Assembly (NCBI GenBank): GCA_963921195.1
Contig: OY992536.1
Span: 286,645,530 to 286,709,529 of the forward strand
Direction: 5' to 3'
DNA from: Pegoplata infirma
Taxonomy: Eukaryota; Arthropoda; Insecta; Diptera; Anthomyiidae
DNA length: 64,000 bases
Part shown: in pieces, positions 1-12,600 of the stretch
Layout: each line of letters starts with the position of its first letter
Numbering within the stretch: position 1 is the first letter of the stretch
Position numbers and translations under genes: made by a program
The notes under the pieces: model-generated
Seen by the model: the letters and a program-made list of their open reading frames with translations, nothing else
Told to the model about the DNA's origin: nothing
The model's database searches: none

Positions 1-540
1 TTTTTTTTGGTGAATTTAACAAAGTTTTTAATGTTGTTTATCATCAGTTAAATATAATCCGTACTAAATATTTACCAGAAACTTTTTAGCTGTTGCGGAT
101 TTTGGATTTTTTTTTTAGCTAATTTAACAAAGTTTTTTTTCGTTATTTTGCATTAGTTAAATATACGAGTACAATGGCATAATTCAATATTTGTTTGCCT
201 AAAATTTTTGTTTGTCGATTTAACTAAGTAAGTTTTTGAAAAAGTTTGACACCAGTTAAATATATGCCAAGGTTTTGTTTGCGCTTAGTGAATTTAACTA
301 AGTTTTTTTTTGCTATCATCTCATTAATATAAAACGGATCAAATTTAAAATTTTAATTTATCGAATTTTTGTTTGCAAAAATTATGTTTAATTATATCAC
401 AAACATTTTTGAGCAGTTTGACAAAAGTTAATTATTAACTACTATTTTGAGGTGATGCATTTTTTGTATTTTTAACAAATTTCTTTGTTTACCTTAACAA
501 AGTTTTCAATGATGTTTTCCATCAGTGAATTATTTGAATA
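1..540. repeat. AATTTAACAAAGTTTTT word repeat, block 1
   Basis: The word AATTTAACAAAGTTTTT recurs with small changes at intervals of roughly 100-130 bp, usually followed by a looser (C/G)AGTTAAATATA segment. It looks like a decayed tandem array. The same family returns at about 1.75-2.15 and 3.9-4.8 kb. No coding potential. Confidence 0.7.
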
Positions 541-543
541 CTA

Positions 544-1324
544 CACTCAAAATAATAACTCGGTAAAATACTCTGTAAAATGACTGTAATCTCAATTCAA
601 CAGATATTTGACAGAGTTTTCTGTTAAAATACAGATTTAAAGAAAATACTTTGTATTTTGTTGTGAAAAAAAACAAAGTTTCCTCTGTTATATTACTTTT
701 TACTTTGTAATCTTAATTTTACAGATAATTAACAGAGTTTTCTGCTAAAATACAGATTTAAGCAAAATACTTCGTATTTTTTTATAACCAAAAAAGCTTT
801 CTGTTTTGAGTAGTTTTTGTTACCAAACATCAAAATTTTTGAGAAAAAGTTGAAAAAGTAGCAAAAAAAGTTATGAAAAAAATCTTTTCAGAAATCTTAT
901 AGAAATTTTACAAAATAACATGCATTTAACTAAACTCTGTAAATTTACAAAGTTTTTTCTGTAATTTTTTTTTTAATCAAATGCATTTTACAAATATATG
1001 TAAATTTACATAGTTTTCTTCGCTAAATGGTGGTTTATTTAACCAATATTTTACTAGAAACTCTGTAAATTAACATTTTTTTTTATCCAAATCATTTTAC
1101 AGAGATTTAAAGTAAAATTACAGAGTTTTCTCTGTCAAAAAGCTTTTATATTTAACCAATATTTTACTATAAACTCTGCAAATTAACAGTTTTTTTTTGT
1201 CAAAATCATTTTACAGAGGTTTTTAGTAAAATTACCAAGAAATGTTGTTAGCTGGAAAAGTATGGTGTACTCTGTTAAATTAGCAGAGTTTTTCTGTAAT
1301 TTAACAGAGTTATTATTTTGAGTG
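544..1324. mobile_element. inverted-repeat element (MITE-like), TA-flanked
   Basis: The left end is CACTCAAAATAATAACTC at 544. The right end is its reverse complement GAGTTATTATTTTGAGTG ending at 1,324. Both ends are bordered by TA (542-543 and 1,325-1,326), consistent with a Tc1/mariner-type TA target duplication. The interior is filled with self-complementary variants of CTCTGTAAATTTACAGAG and has no open frame, so the copy is non-autonomous. The family assignment rests only on the TA and terminal repeats and is tentative. Confidence 0.7.
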
Positions 1325-1404
1325 TAATGAAATTACAAATTTAATTTATTTTTGGTTTAATTAACTAATTTTTTTAGGCCGTTGGGCATTAGTTAAATAT
1401 CGCT

Positions 1405-1620
1405 TTAGGTAAACTGATAGGTCCATGATAGATCACGAGACATATCACACGGACCTAAAAAACCCATCACCAGTTCGGCAGCTAGGGAATGTCTTAGCCC
1501 CGTATATATCACTAGTGACATGTCAATGGATATATCCCTTAGGAAAAAATCAGTGCCGATTCAAAAGTGACATGTCACAGAACTCATCGCAGCTGTAAAC
1601 ATAATTTTTCGGAGCTCAGA
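1405..1620. promoter_or_regulatory. higher-complexity island with two TGACATGTCA palindromes
   Basis: A roughly 200-bp stretch of clearly higher G/C and sequence complexity than its surroundings. It contains the palindrome TGACATGTCA twice (1,516-1,525 and 1,568-1,577, the second extended to GTGACATGTCAC). Two opposed TGACA half-sites resemble MEIS/Hth-type TGACAG recognition. Whether this is a regulatory element or a fragment of an unknown repeat is not decided by the sequence. Confidence 0.35.
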
Positions 1621-1739
1621 AATTTTGTAAGAAAATTTCATGCGTTTTAAATTTAAAATTTAAGAAAATTTTTTAAGAAATTTTCTTTGGTTTATTACAA
1701 AGTTCTTAGGCAGTTTAAATAAATGTATATTTCAGTTAT

Positions 1740-2160
1740 ACTTTAAAATTTTGTTTTTTAACAATTTTTTTAATTTATTTAACAAAGTTTTTGATGTTGT
1801 TTATTTAGCATCAGTTTAAAATGCTACTGATTTCTTTAAGTTCACTTAGGCTTATTTAACAATGTTTTTTAAGCAAAATCGCACAAGATTTCTAAAATTT
1901 TTGAAATTTATTACAACAATAAAATTTTTAAATTTTTTTTAGTTCATTTAACAAAGTTTTTATAATGTTTAGCATCGGTTGAATATAATAGGATTTAAAC
2001 TAAAAATTTAAGAACTTTTAGTTTGCCTTATTTTTTGGTTAATTTAATAACTTTTAGTTTGCCTAATTTTTTTGGTTAATTAACAAAGTTCTTAAGCAGT
2101 TTAGCACCAGATAAATATATACCTGGAATATTTTTCAAAGTTGCATATTTTTGATTTTGT
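1740..2160. repeat. AATTTAACAAAGTTTTT word repeat, block 2
   Basis: Three to four degenerate copies of the same word as at 1-540, with a final copy ending in GCAGTTTAGCACCAGATAAATATA-like sequence, interrupted by the hAT-like element that follows. Confidence 0.6.
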
Positions 2161-2194
2161 TTTAGACCCCCATTACAAGAGTATTATTAATCAG

Positions 2195-2763
2195 TAGGGA
2201 TGAGATTTCCATGCAAATGCATGTTTTTTGTCGATAGTCTAAAAACAATATCGACCAATTATCTTTCCGAATCAAGCAATTTGCGTTAAAATGGCATCGA
2301 TTTGTTCTTGCATATTTTTGCATATTTTGGTGAAAATGCATATTTTTGTATATTTTGATTTTAAATGCATATTTTGTGCATATTTCGAACTTTTAAGTGC
2401 ATATTTTTGCATATTTTGGCATAAATTAGCAAAACCACAAGCTGAAATTTATTTTTTCCAAAAAAATTAAAAATTTAAAAATTTATTTTGAAAACAAGAA
2501 ATTTTTTTTTTCTTTTTATTTATTTTTTAAGATTTTCTTAATTTCTAAAAAATCTTGCTCATATAAAGTTTTAAATGTTACTATTTAAACCAGGCGTTAT
2601 TTTTTGCTTTTTAAAAAGTTTTTCCTATGAAAACAAGATTTTTATTGTGCACATTTTATTTTTTGTGCATATTTTAAGGTTTTTTAGTGCATATTTTGAA
2701 TTTTTTAGCGCATATTTTAAGTGCATATTTTCGATTTTTTAGTGCATGAAAATCTTATCCCTA
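2195..2763. mobile_element. hAT-like MITE with 8-bp target duplication
   Basis: The element begins TAGGGATGAGATTTCCATGC and ends with the inverted counterpart GCATGAAAATCTTATCCCTA. It is flanked on both sides by the identical 8-mer TTAATCAG (2,187-2,194 and 2,764-2,771). An 8-bp duplication and TAGGG-type ends are typical of hAT transposons. The interior is dominated by repeated TGCATATTTT words and encodes nothing, so it is a non-autonomous derivative. A diverged relative lies at 29,460-29,931. Confidence 0.85.
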
Positions 2764-2799
2764 TTAATCAGTAATAGATTCTAAGACATTCTATCGATG

Positions 2800-3240
2800 T
2801 TCGTTTGTAAGTCTGTTATAATGGTGATCATTGCCAAAGTATTAAATAGATACGACTGAGACCTAGCATATTTACTTGCAGTGGTCCTGAAAAGTTTGGT
2901 ATTGCATTTAAGCGATATCGGTTTAGCGGTTCAAAAGTTATGAACGAAAATGTAAAAACCTAGAACATTATGGTACATTCCACATAACCTAAAAATAACA
3001 AAATTCCTTAATTCGGCTTGTGGTAGGCACATGTGAGCAGAATTTGATACCGAATGGTATTCAAGCAAGTACGAACATATTTTTTTACACAAAAACTTTT
3101 TTCCGCGGATTTTTTTCCACCAAAAAATTTTTTCCGCGAAAGTTTTTTTTTCAAAAGATTTGTCTTTGAAAGTGTATTGAAAACTTGTAAATACACATTT
3201 ACAATTCATTAAAATTTTTTGTGCAGTTTTTGACATGTTA
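2800..3240 (-). mobile_element. DINE/mini-me-like fragment, reverse orientation
   Basis: Reverse-complement relative of the segment at about 20,700-20,940 and 61,190-61,400. It shares the text around the ATAACTTTTGAACCGC and CCGAATTAAAGCATT motifs and the AAAAAAATTTCCGC-type tract. Open frames here are chance products of the lysine/phenylalanine-rich A/T tract. Both element ends are missing or decayed. Confidence 0.6.
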
Positions 3241-3930
3241 TCTTTTTTCGATTCAAGAATTTTTTTAACAATTCTTTTGGGTTTAGCTTAAAAAAGTTTT
3301 GAAACAAATTAGCTTAAGTTAGATTTACCTAAATTTTATTTTCAAAATTTTTGCTTGTATTTTTTTTAATTTGCTTGTAGTTTAGTTCAAAATTCTTTAA
3401 TTTACCAAGAATTTCGTTTTCGTGGAAATTTCTTGTAATAATACGTAATTTTTTTTAAGTGTAAAATTCAGAACTAACCATTCCGTCAGTTCGACTTGTC
3501 GAAACATTGAAAATGTGTTAAAAAATTTTTAATATTTAGAATTCATTTCTCTTTTTTGAAGGTAAAGCTTTTTAGTTACATTTATTTTAACAAAATATAT
3601 ATACAAAATTTTTTTAGTAAACATAACGAAGTTTTTTTTTTATTTCGTTTAAAACAAGCTTAATATGCTACGAATTTTTAGGGCGTAACTTTTTTTAAAG
3701 CTAAGAATTAAAAAAAAAAAATGGATTAATTAACAAAGGTTTGTAACCCAAAATTTTGAATTAACCCAATATTTTTTGAAGTGTAAAATTCAGAATTCAA
3801 CGCTATATTCACCATCCTCTCAGTTTGACGGCTCAAAACATTGAAAATTTATAAAAAAAATGTATTATTCACAATTCGTTTAGCTTTTTTGAAGTTATGG
3901 TATTTTTTTTATCAAATTTTTATTAATTTT
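3240..3930. other. A/T-rich intronic DNA, no feature
   Basis: Low-complexity A/T-rich sequence. A weak duplication of GTGTAAAATTCAGAA...CCATTC-TCAGTTYGAC text is visible near 3,460-3,510 and 3,780-3,830. Nothing else stands out. Confidence 0.5.
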
Positions 3931-4780
3931 AACGAATTTTAAGGACCTAACTTAACAAAGTTTTTTGGTTAAATTAACAAAGTTTTTTGGTTAAATTAAC
4001 AAAGTTTTTTTAGTAATTTTTAAATTAGTATAGTCTAGTTAAAAATTATAATTCTTATTATAAGAATAAAATTTATTCAAAAATTTGCATGTATAAACAA
4101 AGAGCTCGTTTAATTTTAAGCGATTATTTTTTATTTACCAAGCCGTCATTTTGACGAATCTATACGTGTTTAAAGATCCCTATGGCTTGAAACTTTGGAT
4201 GTGTATTATAAAATGTTCAATATTCCCAGTTTTTCGATATGAAAATATAAACCTCCTAGTTTTCCTTCCAAATAAATAATTCTTCGAGTTAAGAATTTAA
4301 CCAAAATTTTTTTTTGGAATTTATTTTCCAAATTTTGTTCAGTTGGTTTGTTAATTTAACATAATATTTCATGCAGTTTAGCCTTAGGTAAATACGCAAA
4401 GACTTTTTAGCACTTGGTAACAGTTAGAAATTCGTTTTATCAAATCTTTTTGTTTGTTTAACAAAATGTTTTATGCATTTTAGCAAATGTCAAATAATTT
4501 ACGACTTTTATAGGACTTAATAATTTAGATTTTAAAAATCTTGTTTATCAAAATTATTTGGTTTATTTAACAAAGGTTTTTTTTTTATCAGTCTAGCACA
4601 AGACATTTTTAGGATTGCACTTTTAAACAAAATAATTTAAATCGGATTTAGCAAAATCTTGTTTAACTAAGTTATTTAGTTAATTTAACAAAGTTTTTTT
4701 TATGCAGTTTATCGCAAGTTAAATATACGACATCGTTTTTAGGATTTTGTTTTTAAACAAATAAAAATAATTTAAATTGG
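3930..4780. repeat. AATTTAACAAAGTTTTT word repeat, block 3
   Basis: Short direct copies of AACAAAGTTTTTTGGTTAA at 3,955-4,015 and longer spaced units at 4,320-4,770, each with a TTTAACA-AAGTTTTT-TGCAGTTTAGC pattern. Same family as the first 540 bp. Confidence 0.6.
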
Positions 4781-5409
4781 ATTAGAGTGGCTACCGTTAT
4801 TTTTTGCACAGTAGAGCTAAATCGGCAGAGAGGCGTCTTAAGTAATATTTTTTTATTTAACTGTTTCAAGGTTTTGTTTTTTAATTAGAAAATTTGATAA
4901 GAAATGCAAAATCAGTTACTGGCCTTAAGTCGTGTATTAATACATTTTTTTTTAGTTTAGAATAATATTAAAGCAGAAAAAAATTGTATTGTTTTTACAA
5001 ACAATTTAATTGTTTTAAGAAATTGTGTTGTTAAATAAAATTTCAATCATTTTTATTGTCAATACAATTAAATTATTTGTTAATGGAACAACGATTTAAT
5101 AAAATATGAGCCTAAAATACATTTTTTTCCAGTGTTTAGACTCACATAATTCCGAATTAGCATTTTTAAATTAGCAAACTCCTTATTTATTTTCTTTAAT
5201 AAAGTTTTCCGAAATTTACAGTTTTTTGTCAAATTCTGTAAAAGCTTTTTTTTTATTATTTCTATTAAAAATTTATCTCTCCATTAAATTTTACTTACCT
5301 CTTACGGTATAATTTCCTCAGTTTAAACTACTTTCAATCATTATGTTTTCAAATAGTTTTTAATGCATGTTTGCATTTGAAATTATCATAAAAATTTGAA
5401 GTATTTACA
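4780..5409. other. A/T-rich intronic DNA, no feature
   Basis: No gene, long repeat or RNA feature seen. Short alternating ATTGTATTG/ACAATTTAATTG text near 4,985-5,095 is weakly self-complementary. Confidence 0.5.
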
Positions 5410-7218
5410 CACTCAAAATAATTACTCTGTTAAATACTCTGTAAAATTACTGTAATCTCAATTCGACAGATATTTGACAAAGTTATCTGTCGAAATACAG
5501 ATTTTAAGAAAATACTTTGTATTTTCTTGTGACCGAAAAACAAAATTTTATTTGTAATTTTACTTTGTAATTTCTATTTTACAGATAATAAACAGAGTTT
5601 TTTTGTTAAAATACAGATTTAAGAAAAATACTTTGTTTTTTTTTCTCATAACCAAAATACTAAATTTTAATTTTACTTATTACTCTGTAATACAGTTTTC
5701 AAATAAAAATCTCTCCAAAAAACTTTCAAATATGACCGATAAACCCCATTTTAAAAAGTGTCTTAAATTACAATAAAACCTGGTTAATTTTACGAGGATG
5801 ACGTGAAAAACTGGAGCTAAAAAAGTATTTACAATTTGGATGCATTAAAGCGGGCAAATTTACACGATGGCATTTCTTAATTGTCAACACTACTGAGAAT
5901 GAGAAATTGATTAAAACTAAAAAAGTGACCGTTGTGTAAAGCCCATTAAAAAAATATAAAGGAAAGTTACAACATTCTTAGACGATTTCCCTTTAATTTT
6001 ATAAGTGTTTATTAGAATGACCCCGCACAAATGTGGCACCCAAAATTAGAAGTTTATAGAAAAAACAACATGAGAACATCTAGCGAGTTTATAAATAATT
6101 TCTACAAAGTTAAACATTCGCGTCCGAAACATTTAAGCGGGCACATTTAAATGATGGCAATTGCCTTTATTTTGTGACAAGTTGTTACTTATCCATGTTT
6201 CTTGCACATTACAGTCGAAGAAAATGAATAAGAATTCTTATAGTTGCCACATAGAAAGTGATCTTAAACAAGAAATTAAAATATAACGTTTTGCGTTCGC
6301 ATGGCGCAAAGTGGGAAACGCATTTAATCAGGATCATTTAAATTTTATTTTTTTCTCCAAGTTTATGAAACACAATTTTCATATTTAAATAGCCCCTGAT
6401 CAAATCGTCATTAATTATTAATTTATAAAAACCTCGGTGAACATCTACCGCTTAAATGCATCACTAAATATGTGAATTTTAATAATTTAAAATATACGTA
6501 ATACTCAAAGAATAATTTTGACGGCTTGTCAGACTGTTAATGTTTTTGAAGCAGAGAAGTTCTCGAGTTCATGCACGCACAGTTAAACAAACTTAAAAAC
6601 GCCGTTGGAATGACAACTTCAGAGAATAATCACAATTGGAGCGCAATTTTTCCGCAACTGTTCACACACGTTTTGTATAAAAACAAAAAACCGTCGCGTT
6701 TTTCCGCCAAACTAGATTCAATTCTATTTTTATGGGGACATTGCGGAAAACCGCGCCGCTCCAATTGTGATTATCGTCTTAAGAAGTTTTTGTTTTTTTA
6801 TTATTATAAATATGTATGTTGTTACTTTTGTTCTCAATTATTTCATGTGTTCAAGTTTGAAATCAAATAAATTTAACAAAAACTTTGTAAATTTTCAGAA
6901 CTTTTTTGAAAGCTTCTGGTCTCATACCAACATTCTACAGATAATGCTGTAAATTTACAGTTTTTATCCATCTTAATAATTTTAAGAGTTTTTACAAATT
7001 TATGTAAATTTACAGAGTATTTATCTGTAAAATTATAATCCCATTTAACTAATATTTTACTAGAAACTATGTAATTTTACAGTTTTTTATTTGTCCAAAC
7101 AATTTTACAGAGTTTTCTATGTAAAATAACAAAAAATCTTGCTGGTTGGAAATCTATGGTATTTTCTGCTGGCTCAGCAGAGTATCTCTGTAATTTAACA
7201 GAGTGATTATTTTGAGTG
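5410..7218. mobile_element. larger relative of the 544-1,324 inverted-repeat element
   Basis: The left end CACTCAAAATAATTACTCTG (5,410) matches the left end of the 544-1,324 element. The right end CAGAGTGATTATTTTGAGTG finishes at 7,218 as its inverse, and both ends are bordered by CA. The outer parts (to about 5,700 and from about 6,930) carry the shared CTGTAAATTTACAG-type words, with a perfect copy at 6,947-6,960. The middle 1.2 kb is different and higher in complexity, with a hairpin at 6,627-6,773. It may be an older insertion inside the element, or the fuller form from which the short element derives. Confidence 0.6.
6627..6773. repeat. inverted repeat around GGAGCGC/GCGGAAAA
   Basis: The left arm at 6,627-6,656 (TAATCACAATTGGAGCG followed by TTTTTCCGCAA) is mirrored by the right arm at 6,741-6,773 (TTGCGGAAAA, then CGCTCCAATTGTGATTA). 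The arms are about 30 bp and the spacer about 85 bp. It is unusually G/C-rich for the region and probably part of the surrounding mobile element. Confidence 0.7.
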
Positions 7219-7489
7219 CAGCCATTTAACAATTTAATACAAAAAAATTTTCTTAAAATATTTAAAAGTAAAATAAAACGTTTTAACGCTACTTTATAAT
7301 TCAATATTTATTTTAAAAATTAACATTGCTAACCATAAAGACTAAAGTAGTGCGAGCTGTAGTAGAATTTCAATATAACAAATTTTTGTTTTGTTAAACT
7401 AAATATATTTTTATTTAAACAATTAATTCATTAAATTCAATTGTTTATTATGAGTAGAAGTTATGATAACGTAGTGTTAGGGGAGATCA

Positions 7490-8860
7490 CGGTAGATTTT
7501 TTTTTTTTTTTAAACTAAAATTAAAATGCAATAGGCCTGGCAAAAGTGCAAAATTATTTTGCCAGTGTATGCAGTAGAAAATTTTGAAACTTGATAAATG
7601 ATGCTGATATTTTTTTCGATTATTAGGAGTAATTTTTTTGTAAAAATCCCCAACGCTCAAAGTTCCGACGCAATAAGCATTGCAAAATTTTAGTAAGATT
7701 TTTCCTAAGTTTGCAGAAGTGATTTTGACATTTGAAAAAGAAGAATGTATATTAAAGCTCCAAAAGTGTTGTAGTGCAATTATTTTTTTATTAACATAAA
7801 TTTTTGGAAAGATTGGAAAAATTTCTAAATGTGATGCAACAGCCCTAGTAAAAGTGCAAATTATATTTCATGTGTTGACAAAAGTGAATCTTGCTATTTA
7901 AAAAAAAGAATTGTGAAATTGAACCCAAAAAATTGTTGTGTAATTATTTTCTTTTACAATATTAAAAAGTGCAGCGCAAAAGGCATTGCAAAAATGCAAA
8001 AATATTATCTATGTATTATTAAAGTGTCATTTTTTTCATAAACTTTTGATTTTCCCAACCTGTGGCGCCTGGCGATTAAAGTTTTGGATTTTTGAAAAAA
8101 TAAAAAATTACATACGTCTTCCGTTATATTTATTATTTTGAAAAGCTAAACGCTTATATCAAAAAAGTTTTAAAATCGGTCAAACGGTTTTCGAGATATC
8201 TCAAATTTAAATTTTCTAAAAGTGTTTTTTTTCCTACTGTCAATAAATTAAAAAAAAAAATTAAAATCCTTGATCTCTTATAGAGCTTGGAAAAATTACT
8301 AATTTTAAAAAATGTTCCCGTGTTCAAATGATTTTTGATTCTAGCAACTTTGCAAGAGTTCCATTGCATTGCAGATTTTTTTTTTTGATTCATAGAATGG
8401 ACAAACTACGATTTATAATATTTTCTATCCGATCAGTTTAACCCGTGGCGCCCTGCGATCAAAGTTTTGATTTTTTTAAGAAAATGTAGTTTTGTTCGAG
8501 CGATTTTCGATTCAAGCAACTTTGCAAGAGTTCCATGGCATTGCAAAATATTTTTTTGATACATTAAAGGGAAACACTACAACTTTAAAAGTTGCAATTA
8601 AGACATTTTTATCTGTTATACATTATACCAAAAGTGCTAAAACTTTACTATAATGAAATTGTTTACCCTTGCAAAGTGCAAAAAATTAATTTAACATGGG
8701 ATAAAATAAATTGCAAAATTGTTTCGCACTTTAAAGCAAAGTGCAAAGTAATTTGCAATAAGAATAAATCCTAATTATGCGGTGCAAAATTATTTGTTGG
8801 TATTTTAATATATTTTTTTATAGAAACCTCTACTAAAAAATTGTTGTCAATGTTTTGCAA
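7490..8860. repeat. diffuse GTGCAAAA-word repeats
   Basis: GTGCAAAATTATTTTGC-type words are scattered through this stretch. Two longer direct repeats are visible. One is GTGGCGCC(T/C)TG(G/C)CGAT with AAAGTTTTG at 8,061 and 8,444. The other is AGCAACTTTGCAAGAGTTCC at about 8,341 and 8,511. A CAAACGGTTTTCGAGATATC segment at 8,180 is shared with the inverted repeat near 20 kb. Confidence 0.55.
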
Positions 8861-11110
8861 CACTTTGCTAGAGTTAAATGGTCTTGCAAAATTTTTTGTG
8901 GCAAAATTCAAAACAAAATTGGTATTGTGATTTCAAAATTGCTTTTCTTCCTGTAGTGTTATTGCTAACTATTAGTTCTTCTGAATCTTTTTAACTTGCA
9001 AGACTTAAGTGACTTTGCAAAATTGCGTTTTTTCCCATGTATGGTTTGTGGCAAACTTATAAGTTTGGGAGTTTTTTGACTAAAATTATAATCCTATTAA
9101 ATTTTAACTAAATATCCCTTAATATTTTCAAGATTATACTGTTATTAAAATATGTATTTCTCCTGATTTATTTTGTTTGTGAATTAGGTGCAAAAGTGCA
9201 AAATAACTTGCAACGTTATTCTTAAATATATGAATGAAAGCTATACATATATGAGGTGCATAATAATTTTTTGCAATTTAAAGATATTTTTTGTTAGAAA
9301 CCTCAACCAAAAAATTTAACTTTTGATTCGGACACTTTGCTAGACTTGACGGGCCTTGCAAAAACTTTTCTTGGCAAAATTTTACACAAAATTGAAATAG
9401 TGATGGAAAGATGACGTTGCTTTTTATGCAGTGTTGTTGCAAACTTATGAGTTCTTCTGAATCTTTTAAACTTGCAAGAGACAAGTGCAAAAGTGCAAAA
9501 TAATTTGCAACGTTATTCTTAAAGTTAATTATGAGGTGCAAAATAATTTTTTTTGCAATTTTAAGAAAGTTTTTGTTAGAAACCTCAAACAAAAAATTTA
9601 AGTATTGATCTCTGACACTTTGCTAGACTTTACTGGCCTTGCAACATTTTTTTGTGGCAAAATTATACACAAAAATGATATTATGATTGCAAATTTTTAT
9701 TTTTTTTTTTCATGTAGCGTTTTTGCAAACTTATTAGTTCTTCTAAATCTTTTACCCTTGCTAAAATTAAGTGACTTTGCAAAATTGCGATTTTACCACG
9801 TATGGTTTGAAGAAATCTTTTAAGTTTGGGTATTCTTTTTACTCGAATTATAATTCTATGCATTAGTTTTTAAAATATAAAGTGTTGCAAACTTATTTTA
9901 CTTTAAGACACATTTTGTTACACAAAAAATTTTAATGCAATACTGTAAATATTGCAAAAATGCAAAATTATTTGCAATGTTATTTAAAAATATAAGAATA
10001 AAAGCTATATAAAAGGTGCAAAATTATTTTTTGTTATTTAGATAAATTTCGTTTATGGAACACCCTCACTAAAAAATTATAGTTAATGATTTATAACATT
10101 TTGCTAGAGTTAAATAGTCTTGCAAAATTATTTTGGGGCAATATTCTTAACAAAATTAATTTTGTGATTAAGTTGTTTTAGAAAAAAACACAAAAACTAA
10201 ATAATTGTGTAAAAAAACATTTTTTAACAATAATAATTAAGTTTTCAACAGTTTTGTGAAGTTTGCACAAATGCAAAATTGCAGGAAAATTTTACAATGT
10301 AGTAATCTATAAAAATAAAAAAGCAGCAAGCTTTGCTTTTAGAAATTTTTGAATAAATTGCTAATCCTTTTCAATTTTAAAACTTTCCTAGATTTCACTG
10401 GTGTTGCGAAAAGTATTTTCCAAGAGTTATTTTTGCCTAAATTACTTTAAATAGCTGCAAACGCATTTTATTTTAGGCACAGTTTGTTGTTATAGAAATC
10501 ACTTCAAAGTAAAACATTACCCCTTGCAAAATAATCTGCAACGTTATTCTAAAATATAAGAACTAAAGTAAAATAAAAGGTGCAAAATATTTTTTTACAG
10601 AACTAAAAAATGATCAATGATTTCTGACACTTTGCTAGACAAAAAAGATGCCCAATTATTGTGTAAAAAAAACAATTTTAAACAATAATAATTAAATTTG
10701 CAGGAGTTTAGTCAGGTTGCAAAATTGCAAAAAATTTTACAATGTGCGAATTTATAAAAATTAAAAATTAATCAGAACCCTTTGCTTTAAGAAAGTTTTT
10801 TATAAATTGCTGATTCTTATCAAATTAAAGCTACTAAAACTTTCCTAGAGTTCACTGGTGTTGCGAAATTTATTTTCCAAGACTTCCAAAAATTGCAAAA
10901 TAATTTGCCACGCTATTCTAAAATATACGAACTAAAGCTAAATAAGAGGTGCAAAATATTTTTTTGTTATTTAAAAAAAAATTTTTATAGAACACCCGTA
11001 CTTAAAAATTTTAGTCTATGATTTCTGACACTTTGCTAGACGTTACAGGCCTTGCAAAATTATTTTGTGTCAATATTCCAAACAAAATTGATATTGTGAT
11101 TGCCCCTATT
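8860..11110. repeat. degenerate tandem array, TTTGCTAGA / GTGCAAAATTATTTTG family
   Basis: A unit recurs at about 8.86, 9.32, 9.62, 10.09, 10.62 and 11.03 kb. It holds GACACTTTGCTAGA(C/G)TT, GGCCTTGCAAAATTATTTTG, CAAAATTGATATTGTGATT and GAGGTGCAAAATAATTTTTTG. Spacing varies between roughly 300 and 530 bp, and units are truncated and diverged. Several share the text around TTAGAAACCTCAAC. No coding potential; short open frames inside it are repeats of one another. Confidence 0.75.
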
Positions 11111-12600
11111 GTTTTATAAATATTTTTTTTTATTAAACTACATAACAGGTCATCACAATAAATGAAAATTGCTGCACAGTACTCAGAAAATGTTTGTTTC
11201 TAGCCATTATATTTTTTTGTAAAACGTGTGCAGTTTTGTAGAAAAACTTTATATTGCGGTTTTTTTGTTGAAAAGAAAAAAAAAACATTTTATAAATATT
11301 TTTTTTATTGTTTGTTACTTTTATTAATTTGTTTATTTGTTTATTATTTAATCAAAATGAAAAAAAAAAAGTAAAATTGTTGGAGAAATAACAAAAAAAA
11401 AAAAAAAAATTGAAAAATATTGTACAATTTTTAAACATTAAAATACAATGTGCGGTATTTGAGGTTGGAACAAAATATTATTGTAAACCTTGTATTCTAG
11501 ATTTTATTTTCTGAAATAAGTGATGTGTTTGTTGATGATTGTTATTATTTAAAAAAAATAAAAATATACAATTTTTTTTTTTATATATTTTTTTGGGGTT
11601 AACCTCAAAGTGTTGTTCATGTAATTTGTAATGAAAACACAATTTTATTTTTTTGTGTGGAAAGGAATTTTTTCCAAACGTTTCAATTTCATAAATATTT
11701 GCATATTTTACGTAAAATGCAGTTAGTTAACAACAAGAAAAAAAATTAAAAAAAAATTCTTACTTAAGTTTTCAATATTTTTAATGTAGAAATTGCGTGT
11801 CAAAGAAGTCGTCATATATGCAGAAATATGAGTGTGTGGTAACTTGCATTGAGAAGAAAAAAAATATAATTATATTTGTCTCATTTATTTATAATTTTCT
11901 TCAATTTTTAAACTCTAACAATTGCTTTTTTTTTTAAAAAAATAATAATTTCTTAAGAAAATTACTTAATTTGTTTGTTAAAAAAAAATACAAGAAAGAT
12001 GAAATTTTTTTTTTGTTCTTTTTTTTTAAAGAACCTGGTTAAAAACAAGTGTTTATGGTCTCACATTTACAAGTTAACATATAATTTAAAATATATTAAA
12101 TATAACGGCAATAACAGAAAGCACCTTTCATTTTTTTGGTTTGAAAATTTCAGAATTTTTTTTTTTTTTTTAATTTTTTGCTTTGTTTAAACTCATTTGT
12201 TAGTTTAATTTTAATACATTTTCTGTAAATTACTTTTAATTTAAGAAAACATTACTTTTTTTTTTGTTTGTTAAAAGAAAAAAAAAAATAATTTAAAAAA
12301 AATATAATGTTGTTCGAAAAAAATCATTTAGATAAGTTTGTGCTGCACGCCGTTGCTCATTAAATTAAATGAACCATCAGCACGCAATTTATTTTCTTTA
12401 TTTTCGTAAATTGTTGTATTTTTGCTGGGGATTTTTTCATTTTAAAGACTTTACAAAAATTAAAAATTAAAAAAAAAATTTACGCAAACACTTGCTTTTG
12501 AACTTCACTACTCACGCACATAAAGATCTTTTAACAGAAAAGTCTCGGAATGGCAAATAAATCCAATCCAAAAAAGTGCATACGGAACACAAATTAGCTA
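11110..12600. other. low-complexity A/T-rich intronic DNA
   Basis: Homopolymer A and T runs with no recognisable repeat or gene. A short, more complex patch at 12,330-12,400 (CTGCACGCCGTTGCTCATT) has no assignment. Confidence 0.5.
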
